A stretch of 64,000 bases of DNA from Verrucomicrobiota bacterium. Its GTDB lineage: Bacteria; Verrucomicrobiota; Verrucomicrobiia; Opitutales; Opitutaceae. The position numbers were made by a program, and so were the translations under genes. The stretch spans positions 62,001-126,000 of the forward strand of contig JACRKC010000088.1 in assembly GCA_016235555.1 (NCBI GenBank), in the 5' to 3' direction. The notes under the pieces are model-generated. The model made no database searches, had not been told where the DNA came from, and saw nothing but the letters and a program-made list of their open reading frames with translations. Below are positions 9,435-18,064 of this stretch, in pieces. Positions within the stretch are counted from its first letter, which is position 1; every line of letters begins with the position of its first letter.

Positions 9435-10811
9435 ATGAAATTCGCCCGCCCCGTCCCCGTCCTCGCGGTCCTCGGCCTGCAGCTGGTCGCGTTCACCTGG
9501 GTGCTGCCAGCCCAGCCACCCTCCGAGCCATTCCGGCCCGACGGCCAGCCCGATCCGCAGTATGCCGTGCCGGATGCGCTCACGCTCGATTACGCGCTGG
9601 CCTTCGCCCTCGACAATAATTTCGCGATCCGCCAGGCGCGCGAGCGCATCAAGCAGCAGGACGGCGTCGTCGTCGAAGTGTCGTCCCGCACCGTGCCCAA
9701 CGTCGCCGCGACCGGCAGCTACCAGCTCAACGATCGGGACATCTCCGGCGCGTTCCCCGCGAGCGATCGCTCGTGGGCGATCGGGCTCACGGCGTCGCAG
9801 TTGCTCTACGCGGGCGGCGGCGTGCGCGCCGGCGTCAGGGGCGCGACGCTCGCCCGGGAGGCCGCGTTGTTCGAGCTCGAGGCGGTGATCAACGAGGCGC
9901 TGCTCGGGGTGCGCATCGCCTTCTACCATGTGCTCCTCACGCGCGAGAAAATCACGGTGCAGGAAAAGAACCTGAAGTTGCTGCAGGAACAGTTGAAGAC
10001 CGTGACCGACCGCTTCCAGGCCGGCACGCTGTCGAGTTTCGAGAAACTTCGCGCCGAGGTCGCGGTGGCCAATGCCAAGGTGCCGCTCATCGGCGCCCAG
10101 AACGACCACCGCCTCGCCATCGAGACGCTGCGACAGATGCTCGGATTCGCCACCAACAAGCCCGACTCGTTGCGGAAGATCCCCGAGTTCGTCGGCACGC
10201 TCGACTACTCGCCGGCGCGATTCGAATTGCAGGCGGCGTTCGAGGCCGCGCACGCCCACCGCCCCGACCTCCGTCGCCTCGCCAAACTGGCGAATGCGGG
10301 CGAACAGAATGTCGTGGCCGCGCGTTCGGGCAACCGGCCCACCGTGTCGGCGGTCGGCGGCTGGCAACTTTACAAGGGACCGGGCAACGCGTTCCGGGAT
10401 TCACGCGAAGGCTGGCTCGTCGGGGTGCAGTCGCAGTGGCCGATTTTCGATGGCCGCGCGACCGCCGGCCGCGTTTCACAGGCCCGGTCGGTGCTCGAGC
10501 AGACCAAGCTTGCGCTCACCGAGGCGCAGCTTGCGGCCGAGGTCGAGGTGCGCCGGGCCTTCCTGCAGTGGCAGCAGGCGGCCGAACTCGCCGACGCGAC
10601 GAAGAAAGTCACCGAGCAGGCCGACGAGGCCGTGCGTCTCGCCCATGCGCGCTACAACGCCGGCACCGCCACGCAGCTCGATGTGCTCCAGGCCCAGACC
10701 GACCTCACCACCGCGCGCACCAACGAACTGCAAGCCTACTACACGCACAACGTCGCCGTCGCCAGTCTCCGCAAGGCGATGGGTCAGGCGGACGATTTTG
10801 TGCGGAAGTAG
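9435..10811 (+). CDS. TolC-family outer-membrane efflux protein
   Basis: 458 residues with a signal peptide (LAVLGLQLVAFTWVLPAQ), starting seven bases after the pump. Two OEP repeats are visible: long coiled-coil helices such as REKITVQEKNLKLLQEQLKTV followed by TDRFQAGTLSSFEKLRAEVAVANAK, and in the second half ARYNAGTATQLDVLQAQTDLTTARTN, both typical of TolC/OprM proteins. It supplies the outer-membrane duct of the RND exporter and is the last gene of the operon. The 180 bases behind it hold no recognisable element. Confidence 0.93.
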   Translation: MKFARPVPVLAVLGLQLVAFTWVLPAQPPSEPFRPDGQPDPQYAVPDALTLDYALAFALDNNFAIRQARERIKQQDGVVVEVSSRTVPNVAATGSYQLNDRDISGAFPASDRSWAIGLTASQLLYAGGGVRAGVRGATLAREAALFELEAVINEALLGVRIAFYHVLLTREKITVQEKNLKLLQEQLKTVTDRFQAGTLSSFEKLRAEVAVANAKVPLIGAQNDHRLAIETLRQMLGFATNKPDSLRKIPEFVGTLDYSPARFELQAAFEAAHAHRPDLRRLAKLANAGEQNVVAARSGNRPTVSAVGGWQLYKGPGNAFRDSREGWLVGVQSQWPIFDGRATAGRVSQARSVLEQTKLALTEAQLAAEVEVRRAFLQWQQAAELADATKKVTEQADEAVRLAHARYNAGTATQLDVLQAQTDLTTARTNELQAYYTHNVAVASLRKAMGQADDFVRK

Positions 10812-10991
10812 GAGGCGGCAACCGCGCGTGGCAGCCGGGGTGACGAGGCGGCGACTGGGGCGGTGCGGTCGCTCTGTGCCTCCTCACGTCGGCCGCTGCG
10901 ATGCGGCGCGCTCTTCGCGTTCGCGTTCAAAAATATTCCTCCTAACATTTCGTAACCCAGCGCGTTCCACCGTGTCATCCCCGTAGATTCA

Positions 10992-13900
10992 ATGAAGAAA
11001 CCGGTCCGGCTTCTCCTCGTCACCGCCACGGCGTTGCTCGTGGTGCTGGCGATCGCCGGCGGTCTGGTGCTGAACACGGGAGTGCAGACGTGGGCCGCAC
11101 GGCGCGTGCTTGCGGCGCAGCCCGGTCTTGGCGCAAACCTCGACCAGCTGTCGGCCGGCTTTCAAACGGTCCGGCTCAAGGGCCTGCGCCTGGAGCGCGA
11201 CGGCGCGATCCTGCTGCTGCCGTCGCTCGAGGCGGAGCTTTCCGTGATCGAGGCGGGGCTGAACCGGAAGGTCGCGATCCGGCGGCTGGTCGCCAAAGGG
11301 TGGACGTTGGATTTGCGCGGCTTCCGCTTCCCCGCCAACCCGAAGCGGACCGTCCTTCAGCCGGCCGGCGGCGCGCGCTCGTTGTCGCTCCTCACCTCGG
11401 CCTACGCCGCCGACCCGGCGGTGGGTTTGCCGGCGGTTGGACCACTCTTCGAAGGCGTGTTCGGACCATCGGCCCTCCCGTTCGATCTGGCGCTCGATGG
11501 GATCGAACTCGCCGGCGACCTGCTCCTGCCGCCGGCGCCGGGGGTCGAGGCGGGGCGCGCCCAAGTGGTGCTCGCTGGCGGCGGTTTCGGCGGCGGGCGG
11601 GAAGGGGCGCTGTCGTTCAAAGTGACGGTGACGGTGGCGGGTGGCAACGCGCCGGTCAGTTCGCTCGACATTGCGGGGCGGCTGGCGGCGACGATGGATA
11701 CGCCGCGGACGTTTGTGCGGCTTGGCACCAAGGCGGACGCCGCGGCTACGGGACCACAGTTTCCCACGGGGGTGAAGCTTGCGGCCGACATCTCCGCGGT
11801 CCGCGACCCGGCGGGTGAAAACTATGCGTTGGTCCTGACGGGCGATAGCCGCCAGCTGGCCTCGTTCCACGCGACCTTTCCCAAGGCCACGCGGAAATTG
11901 GCCGGCACCTGGCGGCTCGACATGCGCGATGCCGACCTTTCGCCGTTCACGCTGGGACGACCGTTGCCCAGTTTCGCGGCCACCGGTGAGGGGCGTTTCG
12001 ACACGGACCCGGCGTTTGGTGAAGTCCGCGCGACGGGAAAAATCGACGCGGCGGCCGATCGCCTCAACGTGGTTCAGGCCGAGCTGGCGGCACTGGGCGC
12101 GGTGCAATTGCGGGCGGAATTCGATCTCGCGCAACGCGGCGATGCCCTGCGGGTGGAACGCCTTTCCGCCGGATTGGCGGCGCCGCAGCCGGTGGCGCGC
12201 GTGCAGGCGTTGCAGACGTTTGAGTTCAATCTGAAGACGCGCCAGCTGAAGGTGGCCGACCCCACCAAGGAGTTGCTCGGGTTGGTGCTCGACGGGCTGC
12301 CACTCGCGTGGATCAAGCCGTGGGCGAAGGACATGACGGTCTCGGGGGGGGACTTGCGGGGTGAGTTTGCGGCCACGGCGCGCAATGACGGACTGACGCT
12401 GCGAGCCAAGGCGCCGCTGCGGGCCACGGGCGTGTCCTTCGCCCGGGCCGGCCAGCCCGTGCTCAGTGGCGTGGATGTGTCGGTGCTCGCGACAGCCGAC
12501 TATGCACCGCAAGGCTGGCAGGCGGAAGTGTCGCCGCTGGTGCTGAGGATCGGGGACGCGGGCCTGCTGACTGTCGATGCGCGCGTGGGGCAGCTGGCCG
12601 GCGGGGACCAGCCGCTCAAAGCGGCGGGCCGGTTCACGGCCGCGTTGCCGGCGCTGTGTGCCCAGCCGCTGGCGCAAGGCGCCGTGACGCTTTCGGGCGG
12701 TGAGGTGTCGGGGACCTTTGCCACGGAGACGCTCGGCCAACGTCACGCGGTGCATGCCACTGTGGCGGTGACGGCGTTGGCGGCGCCGCCGACGCTGACG
12801 ACTGAAAAACTCCCCAGCCTGAGTGCCGAGATCCGCGCCGATGTGGCGGCCGGCGGTCTGACCACGATCAACCTGCCTCTGGTGATCGAGCGAGAAGGGC
12901 GAAAGTCCGACCTGACGCTCGCCGGCACGCTCACGCCGCGAAAGGACGGACTGGCGCTCAACGCGCAGGTGTCGAGTGCGTCGCTCGTCGTCGATGACGC
13001 CAGGATCCTTGCGGCCCCATTTGCGTCTCCGGGCCAACCGAAAACTCCCGGTCCGCCGGCGGGCCCGACGGCAGCGTCGGCCACGCCGCCTTGGGTCGGT
13101 CTCAGTGGTCAGCTGACGCTGGTCCTGAAGAAAGTCGTCTACGCCGGCACGATGCAGGCCACCGACGTCGCCGGCACGATCCGGATCGATGCCGGCACGT
13201 TCAAAGTGGTCAATGGCCGGGCCGGACTGGGTGGCGGGAGCGATGCGAAAATTTCCGGCGGGGTCTCGTTCGATGCCAGGTCGTCCACACCGTTCTCGCT
13301 CGAAGCCGAGGTGGCGGTGAGCGAGTTCGATCCGACGCCGCTCTTCCTGACCCTTAATCCGACGCAGCCGGCGACCGTGGAGGGACGGTTCAATGTCGCG
13401 AGCAAGATTGCCGGCCGCGCGGCGTCGATCGGCGAGCTCGCGGAACAGTCGCATGGCGACTTTCAGCTGACGAGCAAAGGCGGCATGTTCCGCGGTCTCC
13501 CGGTGAGCTACGCGGCCAAGGCTGAGTCGACGGGCAAGATCGCGGCCGGCGTGGCGTTGCTGGGCAGCGCCCTCGGGGCCGTCACCGGCAAGAAGGACTA
13601 CACCGAAATCGCGAGCCGGGCCCAGGCCGTGTCGGAGATCACCAAACTCCTGGCGTCGATTCATTACGATCAGTTGAGTGTGGTGCTGGCGCGCGATGCA
13701 TCGCTCAACACGGTCGTGAAAGATTTCACGCTGATCTCCCCGGAGCTGCGCCTGATCGGTGCCGGGCAGGCCACGCATCGCGCGGGTGGCAGTCTGTTGG
13801 ATGACGCCATCGCGCTGGAGTTCAAGTTGCGCGCCCGCGGCCACGCGGCGGAGCTGTTGAAGTATCTGGGCAAGCTCGATCCACAGACCGATGAACTCGG

Positions 13901-14051
13901 CTACGCCGCCTGCACGTTGCCGCTGAAGGTGGGTGGCACGCTGGCGAAGGTCGACCCGTCCGAACTCAACAGCGCGCTGGCCACACTCGCCGTGGAGAAA
14001 TCCGGCGCGCGGGATCTGTTCAACAAATTGATTCCGGGCAGCGGCAAGTGA
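10992..14051 (+). CDS. Large AsmA-like envelope protein
   Basis: 1019 residues with one N-terminal membrane anchor (LLLVTATALLVVLAIAGGLVL) and the rest predicted periplasmic, beta-strand rich and repetitive, with an AsmA-type C-terminal part (VEGRFNVASKIAGRA, then QSHGDFQLTSKGGMFRGLPV, then TLPLKVGGTLAKVDPSELNSAL). AsmA/TamB-like proteins are thought to move phospholipids between membranes or to influence outer-membrane assembly. No catalytic motif is visible. It stands alone between the efflux operon and the polyamine transporter on the same strand. Family-level assignment is fairly secure; the exact role is not. Confidence 0.75.
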   Translation: MKKPVRLLLVTATALLVVLAIAGGLVLNTGVQTWAARRVLAAQPGLGANLDQLSAGFQTVRLKGLRLERDGAILLLPSLEAELSVIEAGLNRKVAIRRLVAKGWTLDLRGFRFPANPKRTVLQPAGGARSLSLLTSAYAADPAVGLPAVGPLFEGVFGPSALPFDLALDGIELAGDLLLPPAPGVEAGRAQVVLAGGGFGGGREGALSFKVTVTVAGGNAPVSSLDIAGRLAATMDTPRTFVRLGTKADAAATGPQFPTGVKLAADISAVRDPAGENYALVLTGDSRQLASFHATFPKATRKLAGTWRLDMRDADLSPFTLGRPLPSFAATGEGRFDTDPAFGEVRATGKIDAAADRLNVVQAELAALGAVQLRAEFDLAQRGDALRVERLSAGLAAPQPVARVQALQTFEFNLKTRQLKVADPTKELLGLVLDGLPLAWIKPWAKDMTVSGGDLRGEFAATARNDGLTLRAKAPLRATGVSFARAGQPVLSGVDVSVLATADYAPQGWQAEVSPLVLRIGDAGLLTVDARVGQLAGGDQPLKAAGRFTAALPALCAQPLAQGAVTLSGGEVSGTFATETLGQRHAVHATVAVTALAAPPTLTTEKLPSLSAEIRADVAAGGLTTINLPLVIEREGRKSDLTLAGTLTPRKDGLALNAQVSSASLVVDDARILAAPFASPGQPKTPGPPAGPTAASATPPWVGLSGQLTLVLKKVVYAGTMQATDVAGTIRIDAGTFKVVNGRAGLGGGSDAKISGGVSFDARSSTPFSLEAEVAVSEFDPTPLFLTLNPTQPATVEGRFNVASKIAGRAASIGELAEQSHGDFQLTSKGGMFRGLPVSYAAKAESTGKIAAGVALLGSALGAVTGKKDYTEIASRAQAVSEITKLLASIHYDQLSVVLARDASLNTVVKDFTLISPELRLIGAGQATHRAGGSLLDDAIALEFKLRARGHAAELLKYLGKLDPQTDELGYAACTLPLKVGGTLAKVDPSELNSALATLAVEKSGARDLFNKLIPGSGK

Positions 14052-14078
14052 ACGAGCGCGAGTCTTCGACTGGCGCCC

Positions 14079-14100
14079 GCCGGTCAGAGACCGGCGTTAC
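14079..14100. repeat. Single-unit palindrome before potC
   Basis: GCCGGTC-AGA-GACCGGC followed by GTTAC. Compared with the unit at 16075-16098 (GGCGGTC-ATA-GACCGCC then GCTAC) the second stem pair is changed on both sides (G-C to C-G), so pairing is kept. It lies in the gap between the AsmA-like gene and potC. Confidence 0.6.
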
Positions 14101-14157
14101 TCCGCTGCGGCCTTGCACAACCTGCGCGGCTCGCACAAATCGTGCTTACCCCTCGCC

Positions 14158-14973
14158 ATGCCGTCCACTGCCGCCCCGCGTCTTCGTCCGCCCTCCGGCC
14201 TGCGGTTGTTGCAATTCGGCCTCGGCGGTTGGACCGCGCTCGTGCTGCTGTTCTTCTACCTGCCGATCGTCGTGCTGGTGGCCTATTCGTTCAATGCCTC
14301 GCGGCTCAACGTCGTGTGGGAGGGATTCACATTCGAGTGGTATCGGAGCGTCTGGGCGAATGGGCCGTTGCTGCAGGCGGCCCGCAACAGCCTCGTGATC
14401 GCGTGCGCGACGACCGTGCTGGCGGTGGTGCTCGGCACCTTGGGCGCGTGGCTGCTGCATCGCTACCGGTTCCGGGCGGGGCGCAGCATCGAGACCCTCG
14501 CGGCCATCCCGATGGTCATGCCGGAAATTCTCATGGGCATCAGTCTGCTCGTGTTTTTCGCCACGATCAGCCTGCCGCTCGGCTTCGGCACCGTGATCAT
14601 CGGGCACGTGACGTTCAGTTTTCCCTTCGTGCTGATCGCCGTGCAGGCGCGCCTGCGCGGCCTCGATCCGGCGCTCGAGGAAGCGGCGCTCGACCTCGGC
14701 GCGACGCCGGCGCAGGCGTTCTGGCTCGTGACCATCCCATGCCTGCGTCCGGCGATTGTGGCGGGCGCGCTGATGGCGTTCACCCTGTCGTGGGACGAGT
14801 TGATCGTGACATTTTTCACGGCCGATGCCGCTTCGGCCACGCTGCCGTTGCGCGTCTTCGGCATGGCCAAGGTCGGTCTCAATCCCACGCTGAACGCCCT
14901 GTCGGCCATCTTCGTCGTCGCGACGGCCGCGCTGGTCGCGTTCGCGGCCTACGTGCGCCGGCTCAACCGCTGA
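14158..14973 (+). CDS. potC: Spermidine/putrescine ABC transporter permease PotC
   Basis: 271 residues from ATG 14158 (an upstream in-frame ATG at 14113 would prepend a non-hydrophobic leader). It has six membrane segments and the coupling-helix EAA motif EEAALDLGATPAQAFWLVTIPCLRPAI. The N-terminal LPIVVLVAYSFNASR and TFEWYRSVW patterns match PotC. With PotB it forms the inner-membrane channel of the polyamine importer. It is first in the order potC-potD-potB-potA, unlike the classical A-B-C-D. Confidence 0.9.
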   Translation: MPSTAAPRLRPPSGLRLLQFGLGGWTALVLLFFYLPIVVLVAYSFNASRLNVVWEGFTFEWYRSVWANGPLLQAARNSLVIACATTVLAVVLGTLGAWLLHRYRFRAGRSIETLAAIPMVMPEILMGISLLVFFATISLPLGFGTVIIGHVTFSFPFVLIAVQARLRGLDPALEEAALDLGATPAQAFWLVTIPCLRPAIVAGALMAFTLSWDELIVTFFTADAASATLPLRVFGMAKVGLNPTLNALSAIFVVATAALVAFAAYVRRLNR

Positions 14974-14985
14974 TCGATTCTTCCC

Positions 14986-16017
14986 ATGAGCTACTCCACC
15001 CAACTCCGCTTCGTTGCCGGCGCGTTGCTCGCGCTGGCCGCCCCGGTCGCCGCGCGCGCGGCCGGCGACCTCAACCTGTTTGGCTGGTCGGAATACGTCC
15101 CGCAGACGGTCATCGACGGCTTCACCAAGGCGACCGGCATCAAGGTCAACTTCGAGACCTATTCCTCGAACGAGGAACTCATCTCCAAACTCGTCGCCGG
15201 TGGCGGTCGCTACGACCTCGTGCAGCCCTCCGATTATGCCGCCGAGGTGATGATCCGCCAGAAGTTGCTCGCGCCACTCGACAAGACGAAGCTCGCGAAT
15301 CTCAAGAATCTCAGCGCCGATTTCACCGGCCGGCCGCATGACCCCGCGGGGGCATTCACCGTGCCTTACATGGCCGGCTCCGTCGGCATCGTGGTGAACA
15401 CCGAGAAGGTCAAGGTGCCGGTCACCAGCTACCGGGAGGTGTTTCAGGCGCAGTTCCAAAACCGCATCGTCGTCCTGAACGACAATCGCGAGATCGTGTC
15501 GTGGGCGCTCAAGTCGCTCGGCCTTCCGATCAACACCATCACCGCCGACAGTCTGGCGAAGGCGCGTCCCGTGGTCGCGAACTGGGTGAAGCTCGTGAAA
15601 GTCTTCGACTCCGACAGCCCCAAGACCGCACTGCTCAACGGCGACGTCGACCTCGGCATCGTGTGGAGCGGTGAGGCCGCGATTCTCTGGAATCAGCACA
15701 AGAAGTTCAGATATGTGATCCCCGCCGAAGGCGCGCACCAGTTCATCGACGTGCTCGCGATCCCGGCCAATGCGAAGAACAAGGCCGCGGCGCACCAGTT
15801 CATCAACTACATCCTCCGTCCCGAGGTCTCGAAGCTGATCTCGGCGGCGTTTCCCTACACGAATCCCAACGCGGAGGCGCGCAAACTCCTGCGCGCCGAC
15901 GAACTCGCCAACCCCGCGAGCTATCCCAAAGAGGGCAAACTCGAGACGTTCCGCGACATCGGCCGGATGGCGTCCGACATCGACCGGCTCGTGACCGATC
16001 TCAAAAGCGCGAAGTGA
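14986..16017 (+). CDS. potD: Spermidine/putrescine-binding periplasmic protein PotD
   Basis: 343 residues: signal peptide ending near ARAA, then GDLNLFGWSEYVPQTVIDGF, the canonical N-terminus of mature PotD-like binding proteins. SSNEELISKLVAGGGRYDLVQPSDY and the LNGDVDLGIVWSGEA segment also fit the bacterial polyamine-binding family. It captures polyamines in the periplasm and hands them to PotB/PotC. It starts 12 bases after potC. It is separated from potB by a perfect palindromic element. Confidence 0.9.
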   Translation: MSYSTQLRFVAGALLALAAPVAARAAGDLNLFGWSEYVPQTVIDGFTKATGIKVNFETYSSNEELISKLVAGGGRYDLVQPSDYAAEVMIRQKLLAPLDKTKLANLKNLSADFTGRPHDPAGAFTVPYMAGSVGIVVNTEKVKVPVTSYREVFQAQFQNRIVVLNDNREIVSWALKSLGLPINTITADSLAKARPVVANWVKLVKVFDSDSPKTALLNGDVDLGIVWSGEAAILWNQHKKFRYVIPAEGAHQFIDVLAIPANAKNKAAAHQFINYILRPEVSKLISAAFPYTNPNAEARKLLRADELANPASYPKEGKLETFRDIGRMASDIDRLVTDLKSAK

Positions 16018-16026
16018 AAGCCGTGA

Positions 16027-16098
16027 CTGTAGCGGCGGTCTATGACCGCCGAACGAACGCGGTGAGTTTTCCCCGGCGGTCATAGACCGCCGCTACAG
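16027..16098. repeat. Perfect 24-base inverted-repeat element inside the pot operon
   Basis: The arms 16027-16050 and 16075-16098 are exact reverse complements, bordered by CTGTAG and CTACAG. Each arm also contains its own hairpin (GGCGGTC-TAT-GACCGCC, and its mirror image). It fills the whole potD-potB gap, ending two bases before the potB start. A near-identical copy is the inner part of the element at 30832-30903, and half-copies lie at 14079 and 27896. It could affect RNA stability or expression of potB-potA relative to potC-potD. Confidence 0.85.
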
Positions 16099-16100
16099 CG

Positions 16101-16973
16101 ATGCCGCATTCACTTCCGATCGACCGCCAGCGTCCGGGTTGGCGTGCCTGGCTCCTGCTTGCGCCGATGCTGCTGTGGCTGCTGGCGTTCGTCGTGGTGC
16201 CGTCGGCGATCCTGTTCGTCTACAGTTTCTGCGAGCGCGACGAGCTGGGGCGGGTGGTGTTCAGCTTCACGTGGGAAAACTACCAGCGGGTTTTCGATCC
16301 GATCTACCTGCGGATCTTCGTTCGCTCGATCGGTTACGCGGCACTGACGACGGCCATCTGCATCGTGGCGGGATTTCCGGTGGCGTATTTCATCGGGCGG
16401 GCGGGGGAGGCATGGCGCAACCGGCTGCTGCTGCTCGTGATGGTGCCGTTCTGGACGAGTTTCCTCATCCGCACCTATGCATGGATCACAATCTTGAAAC
16501 AGGAGGGACTGCTCAACGCGGTGCTCCAGTCGCTGCCGTTCGGGCTCGGGCCGTGGGATTTGCTCTACACGCCGACCGCCGTCGTGATCGGCCTCGTCTA
16601 CGCCTATCTGCCGTTCATGATTCTGCCGATCTACGGCAGCGTGGAAAAACTCGATGGCGCGCTGATCGAGGCGGCGCACGACTTGGGCGCGGGGCCGCTC
16701 CGGGTGTTCCCCGCGGTGATCCTGCCGCTGACGTTGCCGGGCATCGCGGCGGGCACGCTGCTCGTGTTCGTGCCGGCGATCGCGATGTTTGCGATTACAG
16801 ACTTGATGGGCGGCGCACGCGTGCCGCTCATTGGCAACGTGATTCAAAATCAGTTCCTGCAGGCCCGCGACTGGCCGTTCGGCGCGGCGCTCGGCGTGGT
16901 ATTCATGGCGCTGTTTGCGGCGACGTATTGGGCGCTGCTCCGGTTTCGAGCCCGCGAGGATTCGATCGGATGA
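16101..16973 (+). CDS. potB: Spermidine/putrescine ABC transporter permease PotB
   Basis: 290 residues with six membrane segments. PotB features: LLLAPMLLWLLAFVVVPSAILFVYSF, WENYQRVFDPIYLRIFVRS, FWTSFLIRTYAWITIL, and the EAA coupling loop LIEAAHDLGAGPLRVFPAVILPL. It pairs with PotC as the polyamine channel. It overlaps the potA start in an ATGA, so the two are translationally coupled. It begins immediately after the palindrome that separates it from potD. Confidence 0.91.
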   Translation: MPHSLPIDRQRPGWRAWLLLAPMLLWLLAFVVVPSAILFVYSFCERDELGRVVFSFTWENYQRVFDPIYLRIFVRSIGYAALTTAICIVAGFPVAYFIGRAGEAWRNRLLLLVMVPFWTSFLIRTYAWITILKQEGLLNAVLQSLPFGLGPWDLLYTPTAVVIGLVYAYLPFMILPIYGSVEKLDGALIEAAHDLGAGPLRVFPAVILPLTLPGIAAGTLLVFVPAIAMFAITDLMGGARVPLIGNVIQNQFLQARDWPFGAALGVVFMALFAATYWALLRFRAREDSIG

Positions 16974-18052
16974 GCGCGCGGGTGGAGTTGCGCAACGTCA
17001 CCAAGACGTTCGGAACCGTCGACGCCGTGCGCGATGTGTCGCTGGAGATCGCGGCGGGCGAGTTTCTCACGCTGCTCGGGCCGTCGGGCTGCGGGAAGAC
17101 GACGCTGTTGCGCATCATCGCCGGTTTCGAGCAGCCCTCGTCGGGCTCGGTGTGGCTGGGCGGCGTGGAGGTCACACACCTGCCCCCGTATCGCCGGCCG
17201 GTGAACCAGGTTTTCCAGAGCTACGCGCTCTTCCCGCACCTGACGGTGGCGGAGAATGTCGGCTTCGGTCTGCGGATGCAGCGGGTGCCAGCCGCCGAGG
17301 CCGCCGAGCGCGTGCGCGAAGCGCTGGAGCTGGTGTCGCTCACCGGACTCGACGCGCGGAGTCCCGATCAGCTCTCCGGCGGGCAGAAGCAACGCGTGGC
17401 GCTGGCGCGGGCGATTGTGTGCCGGCCGCAGGTGCTGTTGCTCGACGAGCCGTTGTCCGCGCTCGACGCGAAGCTGCGCCACGCGATGCAACTGGAGTTG
17501 AAGCGCCTCCAGCGCCAGCTCGGACTCACCTTCGTCTTTGTCACGCACGACCAGGAGGAGGCGCTCACGATGAGCGACCGGATCGCGATCGTGAATCGCG
17601 GGCGCATCGAACAGCTCGGGACGGCGCACGAAATCTACCACCAGCCGGCGACGCCGTTTGCGGCGGCGTTTGTGGGCGAGGCAAACCTGTTGGAGGCGGA
17701 GCTGCTGGAGTTGGACGCACTCAACGCGCAGGTGTGCGTGAAGGGCGGTTTGCGTCTGGTGCTGCCGGCGACCGCCTGGCCCGAGGGGGCGAAGACGGCG
17801 CTGGTCAGCATCCGGCCCGAAAAAATCCACGTGGCGCGGCAGCCGGTGGTTGCCGCCAACACCTTCGAGGCGCGGGTCGAAGATGAGGTGTTCAAGGGCG
17901 CCACCGATCACCTGCTGCTGGCGACGGCGGCGGGCACGCGGCTGAGCGCCGTCGTCGCCAACGAAAGCGCGCTGGGCGAGATCTTCCACGCCGGCGACCG
18001 GGTGTTCTGCGGGCTGCACGCGGACGACCTTGTGGTTTTGCGCGCGGAGTGA
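16970..18052 (+). CDS. potA: Polyamine ABC transporter ATP-binding protein PotA
   Basis: 360 residues from the ATG that overlaps the potB stop. It has Walker A GPSGCGKTT (37-45), the Q-loop VFQSYALFPH, signature LSGGQ (135-139), Walker B LLLDE (156-160), switch histidine H193 (THDQEEALT), and a C-terminal TOBE-type regulatory domain (about 240-355) with SIRPEKIHV. It powers polyamine import. The frame is open far upstream, but homology begins only at this start. The next gene, an unrelated ABC-type ATPase, starts 12 bases downstream on the same strand. Confidence 0.94.
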   Translation: MSARVELRNVTKTFGTVDAVRDVSLEIAAGEFLTLLGPSGCGKTTLLRIIAGFEQPSSGSVWLGGVEVTHLPPYRRPVNQVFQSYALFPHLTVAENVGFGLRMQRVPAAEAAERVREALELVSLTGLDARSPDQLSGGQKQRVALARAIVCRPQVLLLDEPLSALDAKLRHAMQLELKRLQRQLGLTFVFVTHDQEEALTMSDRIAIVNRGRIEQLGTAHEIYHQPATPFAAAFVGEANLLEAELLELDALNAQVCVKGGLRLVLPATAWPEGAKTALVSIRPEKIHVARQPVVAANTFEARVEDEVFKGATDHLLLATAAGTRLSAVVANESALGEIFHAGDRVFCGLHADDLVVLRAE

Positions 18053-18064
18053 CAGGTTGCGCGC

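Noticed and set aside
6101-9583. Long minus-strand reading frame opposite the RND pump
   Set aside because: Arg/His/Asp/Glu-rich composition without motifs; it is the GC-driven shadow of a clearly functional plus-strand gene.
10989-13844. Long minus-strand reading frame opposite the AsmA-like gene
   Set aside because: Very Arg-rich, no domain; shadow frame in GC-rich DNA.
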